DNA of 64,000 nucleotides from Eutreptiella sp. 'Long Island Sound 2002' (Eukaryota > Euglenozoa > Euglenophyceae > Eutreptiales > Eutreptiaceae): NCBI GenBank assembly GCA_964036045.1, contig OZ038381.1:102987367-103051366 (forward strand). The letters run 5' to 3'. Shown one piece after another: positions 56,013 through 64,000 of this stretch (position 1 is its first letter; each line of letters starts with the position of its first letter). A program made the translations under genes and the position numbers. The notes beneath the pieces are model-generated. The model was not told the DNA's origin. It worked only from the letters and a program-made list of their open reading frames with translations, and ran no database searches.

Positions 56013-59000
56013 TGAAGCGGTACCCAGAACCTATGGCCCATGGCCCGGAGGCCTGTGAGCCGTCACACCCGTTATGGCCCATTGCCCGGAGGCCTGTGAG
56101 CCGTCACACCCGTGCAGAAGTCGTTGACACCAGCTGTCAGCGGGATATCCCTGTTCTCGGATCCGTGGGATCCGGAATCCGATCATTAACCATCTAATCA
56201 ATGTAGAATTACCGTAACTTTATTGTCTTAGGCAGTTTTCGGTCGGAAATCAGTGAAATACCCGATTTCTACCGCGATTTCCAATTGTCGTGAAATCGCC
56301 GCCAGACGTCGCCCGTTCCGTGCACTGCATTAGATAATTCTGCAGAACGATCTTTCTGGAAGTTAAGACTGAAATAGTCTTAGAGTGATCCGCAGTTTAT
56401 TCTTTTATAGCACGCATCGCGTCCCAGATTTTCCCCAGAAAATCTCGGCAGCTGAAGGCGCTTTGAACCCCCAAATGGAATAACAAGGGTTACGAGCGTT
56501 CAAGCGCCCAAGGACGGATTAACGTGCCTCATAGGCACTGTGTATGAGGTCTTGCCCCCCATAGTCATAGGATGAGGCCAAAGGATCCCAACTCCATAGG
56601 CCCAAAGGGTTATTTATTTTGAGTGTATTCCAAGAAGTGCGCTTTTTCACGTACTTGGCGTGCAAGTACGTGTAGAAGTATGTTGAGTTGGCATTTGCCC
56701 CACCCATGCTTGCCTCTACATCCGGGGGATACCACTTGTCTTCCCCGGATAGTACATATATGATCTCCGTATATATATTGGCAATATATTTTGCGTGCAT
56801 GCTAAAATTCGGCTTTCCGAAAGGAGGTCGATTTTCGACCAAAGCACTTGCATGCGTGTTAAGGGACCAAAATTACTCTAGAATATAGGCATACTTTGAT
56901 TCTAGGCCACTAGGTTGGGTGTAGAAGGCGAGGGTAGGGTTGTATGCCATATTTGGTGTCATTTCACGTGCCCATTTGGCGGGTGCAGCATTCCAAGACT
57001 AACCCGCAAATGGACCCCATATCGCACGAGGCCCTTCATTGTACTCCGAACCAACACTCGCAAGCCTAACCTTCGTGAAGGGACGCTTGTGGAGCGCTCC
57101 CGAAGCGATGCATTGCGAGCAAGGTGTGTTTTTTGCAATATTCCATATTTCCATGTGCCTACTTGGGAGGCAGCGCACGCGACCTTCCAAAGCGCCCCAA
57201 GTGGAGCACATATGTGGAATCGGAGGTCATTAGTGTTGAGTCATTGTGTTTAGAAGGATTGGTCGAGTACTCAATCCAAGCCGAAGATATTATAATATAT
57301 TTGTGCACTTTTCAAGGCACTTTTGCGTGTCTTTTCGCCACTTTTGCCGTTTTTTGCCCGTCATGATGTCAAGTGGCGACCGTGTATCTCAACCTTGCGC
57401 TCAATTGACATCATGACCCAAATATGTTTTAGAGGGAACATACTTCGGTGCCCAACATATCTTGGACCCGGCAGGACACTCCTCTTGGGCTTGGCATACC
57501 GTGGCCGCCATGTTGGCGATTTTGGACGATCCCAAATAATGGGCTCACTTGGCGACCTTGCCATTCCCGAAACCGGAGGGGTTTGGACGACGCCCAAAAG
57601 ATATGTTGGAGGCATATGACTGGCTACCAATCTTATGGCACACTCTGGTCCAAGTCGGGCATGTGCCTCATTTGCCCCAACCATGAGTGTGCGCATTTTC
57701 GACCATTTTGAGCAATTTCCCACATTTTCTGCCCGCCGTGCACCATGTTCAGCCCCCTCGTGCACGCCAGACGCATGGACCAATGGACCATATATGACAT
57801 GGGTATTATGGATATTAGTCACCATGGTTCACACACCACGTGGGCGAAGCGGGGCGACCTTCGTCAAGGTGCTAGCCCAAATTGAGTGTGGACGATTTTG
57901 TTATTTTGGCAATTGTGGACCCAATTTGTATTGCCACCACGCCGTGTGGCATGAAGATCTTTGAGAGTCAAGGGCATGGGAGTCTGCGTTAGTCTCCAGG
58001 TGGATCGCATATGAGATGGCAGATCCGATCTCCAAGCCGGTGTGGAGGTATACTATCAGGAACACCCCCAATTTTGGCTCATTCTTGAGCAGTCACAATG
58101 ACCCCCTCTTGGGACCCCAATTTCACCCCCCCGTGTGGTCAATTGGCGGCCCCATTCCTCTCTGCCCACAAGGAGCCTGGACCGAATTTCAAGTTGTACA
58201 CTCAGATATGAGTCCTAGGTCCGGCCTCCTATCCTGTGAGCGATTGGTCTTGCCCTGGCCGGGCGAGCCATGCGTGGAGATTGCGCCAATTTTGGCGATT
58301 TTGGCATCATGACCCCGCTTGACGAACCCGTGGTGCCCTGATGCCCGGACCTCAGAGGGAGCCAGATTGGGTGAGGGCTCCAGAACGCTCGTACTCCAAG
58401 GGCATAGGGTCAGTTGCCTCGTCCCTACCTCTGGCGGGTCCGCACAAGGGGTGAATCTTGGGAATTTTTTGAGCTAATATCAGTTTGGGCTGAAACAGCC
58501 AATTTTCAGCTACCAACTCCTAGGGGATATAGGCGGGGCCATATCTCTGACTCGGAGGGGAGTTGAGACCTGCCGTTAAGGGAGCATAGGGAGCTACTGT
58601 CGGTTGGCTTTGGATTTCCTTGGTTCCTCAAGAACTCGCCTCTGGCTGGGCAGGACACCCTCCCTTATTGCAGGGTTTCAGGCTCCGGACTGAGCAGGGC
58701 ATGGGTTGTGTTTGAGCCTCCCCCCCTGCCAGCCACTGATAGGGTCGGATCAGGGATTGAGATATGAGTTGGGACTGAGTGTTTATTGTCCTGTGATGCC
58801 CTTACCCCAGTCCAGTCTTAACCCCATGTGTACATATCCTCATGTGTTGCTGTACATACTTTTGTTCCCTTGTTTCAGAGAGGCAAGGATCCTGAAACGC
58901 TTTGTCACATGACACGAGCGTGATGATGCCCCTGTGAGCGCAGTGCTTTGCCTGCCTGCTTGCTTGCGCGTGTCCACCGCAGCATCCTGTGGCCAGGCCC

Positions 59001-59017
59001 CCCACAGGAACGCGTCA
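56013..59017 (+). repeat. Third chromovirus-type LTR (3,005 bp)
   Basis: The first ~300 bp and last ~755 bp match the chromovirus LTRs. The central ~1.95 kb (about 56,310-58,260) has no clear match in the other two copies, so it is either a divergent LTR subfamily or a replaced core. A 58-bp segment of the 5' part (GCCCATGGCCCGGAGGCCTG) is duplicated at about 56,035-56,115. It ends GGAACGCGTCA, then CTAT. Confidence 0.8.
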
Positions 59018-60018
59018 CTATAGACCCTCGCCGCCCGAGAACACCACTGAGACCACACTACCATCCCGGCAATGCCCTCACCATTGCAGGGCCCCAAAGA
59101 CCCCGTCACCCCCCTACACATCGATCAACTCCTCCACCGCAGGGCCACCCCACATCTCCACCCCTCCGGAATGGAATTAGCCGTCGCAGCATGGGACACC
59201 CTCGACGCACCCCCCCAACTTCCGGCCGTCCACATCCTCAAAGCAGAAACCCAGTGGGCGGTCCTCGACTAGGCACATGGGGTCTTCATGGCGGCCCAGG
59301 CCTACACGTGAAGAGGAGGATTGGAGGAGCCCCCACGAGGCTGGCAACCACTCTTGCAAGCCACCACTGTCAATGGCGGAGAGAGCGCCCCGTGGGAGGC
59401 CCTCTACACGCCGCTCTACTGGGCCCATGGATCCCCCAACATTCCAGACACACCAGAACCCACGAAGGCCTGGGTCAGGCAGGCAAAGACCATGAGGAGC
59501 TACCACCTCCAAGACCCTTTCGACGACAGCCCACTCGCACCTCCATGGCCCACAGACCCCTGAGAGACGGTACGGAAACTCGCTGACCTCACGCGAAAGC
59601 GAGCGAGGGCGACCATGCAAACACCGGCAGAGCCCCCGCTGGGAAGCCCCAGCCAGCAGGATACGCACCCCTTCTTCCGAGCCCACCCCCCCAGAGTCAC
59701 AGCACCTCCAGTCCCGCTCAAGCGAACACGAAGAGAAAGAGGCACACTCACCCCTAGCCTCCAACAGACCAGGAAAGACACCAGGGCGGCGGCCTCCGAA
59801 CCCCCCGCACCCGCCCCGACCTTCCCCCCCAACCCAGCATCGGCCCCGCCGGGACCCACATCCCTCCCTCCACAGGCACCGCCCCAGTCCGAAGAGTATC
59901 CGCAATTCCAAAAGGCACGAGAGTCCAACAGCCCTCCCGCAACGACCACACGGGCGACTGAACCTGGTACCAGGGCACGATCCAGTACCGCCCCCAGGAC
60001 TCGGGCCCCAACAGTGGG
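59018..60018 (+). pseudogene. LINE coding region between the LTR insertion and the endonuclease
   Basis: Starts with the right target duplication CTAT. Frame-broken segments: VTPLHIDQLLHRRATPHLHP, MELAVAAWDTLDAPPQLPAV, WEALYTPLYWAHGSPNIPDT, and then a long Pro/Thr/Ser-rich disordered stretch (59,615-60,034). This is the end of the ORF1-like part or the N-terminal part of ORF2. No domain recognised. Confidence 0.45.
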
Positions 60019-60990
60019 GTGCAGATCCGGGTGACCTGGCACCGCCAGAACGAGCTCGACCAAGGCAGCAGCGCCCCGGACAAGCCACTGGGCGACACCT
60101 TCGAGCTCAACAGCGCCCAGCCCATCCGATGCGTCACCCCGAGAACAAAGCCCACAGGGGCACCAAGTACACTGGGGAGATCGCCCCGGAATGGAGCCAG
60201 GGCCTCCCCCCATCACGCCCACCCAAGCGCCCACCACCAAGCAAACAGCCCCCAGGCCCCACTCCTCCTCCCTGACAAGGCAAGGGCCGGGGACCAGAGC
60301 CCCCAGAGCCCCGGCCTGCGCCCACCGAGGCTACAATCAACCGCCTCAACCTCAACCATCCGGAGTTCACATACTCTAAGGACGCCACCGCCGCCCTCCG
60401 GGAATTCCCGATGGCACAGGGGACGGACTGGCTTCCCCACAATCTCACCTTCTCACCAGGAGCAAGGCCTTCAGCGCGACGACCCTCCAGAATCCACCCC
60501 CATACATGCCCCAGACCAGAGGGCATACAAATGCCACTGGCACAAGGGGACCCCCTTGTATGCCCATTCGGGCATCCACGACCACCTCGTCCACCGGCCC
60601 AGCATCCCAGGGAGGCTAAGCGTCTACGAAGTCGTCGGGGACCGATGGCAACTCAACGTCATAAACACCCACGTCCTCTTTGGCGAAGCGACGGAACCCT
60701 TCCTCCAAGCCTTGGCCGAGGCATACCGTGAGATGGCAATGCTCGCCCCCATCATCGTCCTCGGCGACATGAACGCCGCCCCCACCCCGGCAGACCAAGG
60801 AGGGCAGGCCACACCCCAGGGCCACGCAGTCCGCGACACAATCCAAATGCTTGGGCTCGTGCACCTGACAGCCAACCTCGAAGGTTAGCCATCCGGCTTT
60901 TCACACCAAACGGAGGCCGCCGCCTCCCGCATCGACGTATGCTACGGCGACCCCACCCCTATTATCTGGGCAGAGGTCCAATACAGCCCC
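60019..60990 (+). pseudogene. LINE APE-type endonuclease domain
   Basis: In one frame: GRLSVYEVVGDRWQLNVINT, then IIVLGDMNAAPTPADQGG (GDMN, 60,763-60,774, the GDFN-type metal site), IQMLGLVHLTANLEG, a TAG at 60,886, then ASRIDVCYGD (SRID, 60,925-60,936). The final GHRPLHIRF motif (the SDHRPL position) is in another frame near 61,010. Together these are the C-terminal landmarks of apurinic-like endonucleases that nick target DNA for target-primed reverse transcription. The N-terminal catalytic part is poorly preserved. Confidence 0.75.
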
Positions 60991-62663
60991 CTTCAATTGG
61001 ACCCGCAGGCCACAGGCCCCTGCACATCCGCTTCACCATCCCCAACCTCCCCCCCGCACCCCCGGAAGATGCGGACCAAGGCTCACCGCCCCCCGCTGAA
61101 AATGCCCCCACTGCACAACAGACAAGCCTGGTCCCAGTATCACAGGGCCATAGACCGCGCCCAGCCCAACAAGCCAGACCCCACCGACCTACTCACAGCC
61201 ATGCGCACGGCCGCCGTCGCCTGCGGTTTCCAGCAACAACCCCACACTCAGGACGACCGGCCACACACAGCCCTGGAAGGCATGCAAAGGAACTATTGGG
61301 AAACCCTCCTCCACACCAACACCCCCCCCACCCCGCCACCACATACACCACTCCAGGACGCCGATAGCCCACATTCGGGCGGACCTGCAACAATGGCATA
61401 TCCGAAGACAACAGCGCATCGCCCAAGAACACGAGCGGTTGGCGCAACATTAACTCCCTACAAAGCCATCTGCCACCTCAACGACGCCATGTCTGACAGC
61501 AGCCACCGTACCATCACCGAGGTCTGGCAGCCAGACGACTTGCTCACCAACGGCCCGGCAATGGTGCACCGAGCCACCATGGACAGCTTCCTCCACCAAC
61601 ACACCCCCAGCCAAGACACACTGGACACCGACAAAATGGAGCGCCTCCATCAGGTCTTCAACCACGCCCTGAGGAGGCAACTAGAGAAACGCCCCTTCAT
61701 CATCCACGAAGTCCAGAAGGCCATCCACACTCTCCGGCCACACAAAACCCCGGGCTAAGACGGCCTACCTGCGGAGGTATAACACCACCTCCCTGCCCGC
61801 CTCCTCCGCATCCTAGCCAACCACCGATGGGACATCGTCACGGGACAGACCCCCGTGCCACCGGACTGGGCAAACGTTGCCCGCCCCGTCTATAAAAAAG
61901 GGGGACTGGCCCGACCCGGACAACTGGCGCCCCATAGTGTGTGCAGTGACGGGAGTCAAGATCGTCTGGACCATCCTCCTACGCCGCATCCGCCCCCAAC
62001 TGGACCCTGACATACCTGCCAGACTGTGGTGAGCCCTCCCGGGCCGATTCCCACACGAGGCCATCTTCCTCCAGGACACCGCCGCCGACATGGACCCAGT
62101 GGACCTCATCATTGCCTCCGTCAACGTCAGGGGAGCCTTCCAGAACACCCCCTAGCTCCTTATGGAAGAAGTCTGGAAACATCTGGGCCTCCCCTTCTAC
62201 AACTTCACCCCAAAGTACATCCGCACCCGCAAGTACACGGTCCGCACCGGAGCGGGCCTCACGCCCTTCCCGGAGCCAGGCGGCGGGGTCCCCAAGGGTG
62301 GGGGCCGGAGGGCCCTTCCTGTACACCCTCGTGACACTCCTGGCCCTGGCCCTCACCATCGAGCAGGACTACCCGGCCTATGTGCCGTACCCCCTCCTCT
62401 CCCCTCTGCTGGGCTTTGTGGACGACACCAACCTCACAGTTGCACACAACCTACACGAACCCCACACCCCAGACAACGGACCCACAGTCACCCAGCAGGC
62501 CAACGACTTCTTGGACTTCACCATCTCATACCTATCCCACAGCAACCTCGTCGACCACCCTACCAAGTCAGTGGCCATGATCAAAGCGTCTGCCACGGCT
62601 CCCACTCTAGGGCGACAAGGGCCCCCATTGCATGTCATACAAGCCACCACCAACTTGGGGTAA
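60991..62663 (+). pseudogene. LINE reverse transcriptase domain, broken
   Basis: Motifs in order: AIHTLRPHKTPG then DGLPAEV (LINE RT motif 0/1, interrupted by TAA at 61,756), WANVARPVYKKG, DNWRPIVCAVTGVKIVWTIL, DLIIASVNVRGAFQNTP (motif A at 62,120-62,143; Asn where catalytic Asp is expected), GGGVPKGG (motif B), and LLGFVDDTNLTVAHN (FVDD 62,415-62,426). At least two frameshifts and stops at 61,756, 61,780 and 62,153 break it. Family: LINE-type RT paired with the endonuclease; clade not assigned. Confidence 0.85.
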
Positions 62664-63490
62664 TCCAGACTTCGAGCCCTGACGACACCACCCTCCCCCC
62701 AGGTTGCAGTCACACCTGGCCCACCTCCCACGATATACATCCCCTGCAGCCAAGGACCTCTCCCTGTCACACCAAAGCTTGGCATACTACGTCACCGGGG
62801 TCTTGAACGCCTCTGTCGGCTTCCAAGCACTCCACCTGATGCACCCCACCACCGCCCTCCAGCCAGCCACGCACGCTGTCAGCAAGGCATGGGCAGCACA
62901 CGGGGGCTGGCCCACCTCCATACCCACTCGGGCCATCCGTGCGGCGTGGCCCCATTACGGGGACGCCATAGGGGACAAGGTGAAGGCAGCCACCGCCAGG
63001 CACACCGCACTCCTCCTCCACCACATGACCCACAACCACTCCTCGGAGGTCCGGGAAGTCGCCTCCAGACCGCGCAAGGAGCCCGCAACACATGCCCACG
63101 CTGGATATTCCACCAGACAGGCATGCCCACCAACACCATCACCCACATCTGGAACCACCTGCAGCTTTTACTCGTTTCTGCACGCCACACCATCCTCACC
63201 AACCACACATGCCAGGAGGAAGGACCCCAGACAGTCCTCTGCGGGGACCTCCACCACCACCCCAAAAACATCATTGACACCAACGACCTCGTTGGCGCCT
63301 CCATCACAGTGCTATCTGTCAACCGCTCCCAAATGAGGGTCCTTCTGCGAAGCGGGGCACACCACACCCCTTTCCTACAACTTCCCGAATGGCCTCAACA
63401 CCGCCTCTTCCACCAGTCCCTCACACAACCAGCACGGGCAGCGAGGAACCGTCTACTGGACAACGCGAGCATGAAAAGGGCCTACCGAGA
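62664..63490 (+). pseudogene. LINE ORF2 C-terminal region
   Basis: SLSHQSLAYYVTGVLNASVG then FQALHLMHPTTALQPATHAV is the thumb-like stretch that follows RT in LINEs. AAWPHYGDAIGDKVKAATAR follows. Frames shift around 62,890 and 63,340. I found no CCHC or RNase H signature. It ends at the (GGTA)n tail. Confidence 0.6.
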
Positions 63491-63497
63491 CTTCAGA

Positions 63498-63512
63498 GGT
63501 AGGTAGGTAGGT
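63498..63512 (+). repeat. (GGTA)n tail of the LINE
   Basis: GGTAGGTAGGTAGGT directly follows the decayed coding sequence. It is matched by (GGTA)3 at 25,650, where the 54-bp block A ends. Simple-repeat 3' tails are common in non-LTR elements. Confidence 0.65.
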
Positions 63513-64000
63513 GCACTTGGTCGTGGAGAGGCGCCCCATGGTTCCCGCTGGCGTTGCCGCTGTGACGAACAGGAAGAGGTTCCACGCTTGAAGAGGGGAG
63601 GCAGCTTACATCCCGCTAGACCTGACTGGTGGCCCCCAAGAAAGTGGCCCCGGGCTACACCGGGAGGGCTGATGGCCGCCAGCGTGACGTGCTTTTCTTG
63701 CCGGGAGGGTGTGCCCCCGTGCTTGCGCACGTCCGCTCCTTTGGGCGGAACCCTAGAGGTTCACCGGACTTCCTGGCGTATCCCGTTCCCAAGGCATGCA
63801 TGCATCTTCTTGGTACTGGGGTTCCGAGGCGCTTGGGTGTTGCACGCTCCGCCTTGAGTCCCACAGCAGCGCAGGCCTTAGGATGCAGCCTTACTCTGGT
63901 CTCTGGTTCTCGTTTGGCAGGGTCACCTGCATGGCACGGGCTGCCTCAGTGCCCGGACTATGGACACTGGGTTTCCTACTGTTGCGTGGCGTTTGTGCTT
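63513..64000. other. Flank after the LINE, no gene recognised
   Basis: GC-rich unique sequence. It contains CTCCTTTGGGCGG (63,731-63,743) as does the flank after 25,661. No domain or RNA gene seen; the window ends here. Confidence 0.4.

Larger units (their letters stand above)
52292..59017 (+). mobile_element. Chimeric LTR insertion joining two related LTR families (6.7 kb)
   Basis: Flanked by CTAT on both sides (52,288-52,291 and 59,018-59,021). The left end is a type-2 LTR beginning TGAAGCGGTATGGGG. The right end is a chromovirus-type LTR ending GAACGCGTCA. Between them: a ~826-bp non-coding internal region, a second type-2 LTR, a short inverted piece of type-1 LTR, ~985 bp of chromovirus-type 3' region, and a polypurine tract. 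No gag or pol remains. A single target duplication around ends from two families suggests a template-switched or recombined element that integrated as one unit (inference). Confidence 0.75.
48827..63512 (+). mobile_element. Decayed LINE (non-LTR retrotransposon), split by an LTR insertion
   Basis: Reading along +: remnant 54-bp repeats, an ORF1-like decayed region (49,086-52,291), a chimeric LTR insertion (52,292-59,017), then endonuclease, reverse transcriptase and C-terminal region, ending in (GGTA)n at 63,498. Endonuclease motifs GDMN and SRID and RT motif FVDD identify an APE-type LINE. There are many frameshifts and stops, and motif A has lost its Asp. The left limit is unclear because the 54-bp array runs into it without a break; the array may be its 5' part or its insertion target. 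Confidence 0.75.

Overview
This window looks like intergenic, transposon-packed DNA from a eukaryote with a large, GC-rich, repeat-dominated genome. The evidence is a Ty3/gypsy chromovirus with a chromodomain, a second diverged Ty3/gypsy element, an endonuclease-bearing LINE, a DNA transposon with terminal inverted repeats and several minisatellite arrays. No rRNA, no intact tRNA gene and no confident host protein gene were found. A protist or alga is my best guess (inference); the species cannot be named from the sequence.

Layout. 1-3,340: purine-rich DNA, a 180-bp tandem repeat, and a 630-bp dispersed repeat ending in (CTTA)n; a second copy of that repeat lies at 6,082-6,706. 3,341-9,519 is otherwise unique DNA of lower GC with only weak exon-like fragments. 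9,520-21,223: a decayed Ty3/gypsy element bounded by ~350-bp direct repeats that carry a tRNA-like Pol III box B and a long-variable-arm-like hairpin. Its gag is split by a 2,977-bp DNA transposon (11,527-14,503) with ~235-bp TIRs and repeated short palindromes.

21,224-33,309: more than 12 kb of minisatellites. These are an 83-bp array, a 54-bp array in two blocks related by a ~2.15-kb direct duplication, a 65-bp array and a 62-bp array. The 54-bp unit is read as an 18-residue Thr/Ile/Ser repeat in one frame and stays open in most other frames. The 54-bp array resumes at 48,827 and runs into the decayed coding region of a LINE (to 63,490; APE-type endonuclease, reverse transcriptase with FVDD, C-terminal region) that ends in (GGTA)n.

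Two LTR insertions split this array-plus-LINE unit. The first is a 15.5-kb chromovirus (33,310-48,826; LTRs TG...CA, CTAC target duplication, polypurine tract, gag with a very long N-terminal extension, pol with protease, RT, RNase H, integrase and chromodomain). The second is a 6.7-kb chimeric LTR structure (52,292-59,017; CTAT target duplication) that joins two related LTR families. Removing the chromovirus and one CTAC copy restores the reading frame of the 54-bp repeat exactly.

Every recognisable coding region carries frameshifts, stops or catalytic substitutions, so none of these elements looks autonomous today. The window is best read as a nested stack: minisatellite/LINE unit first, LTR elements into it, and separately a DNA transposon into an older Ty3 element.
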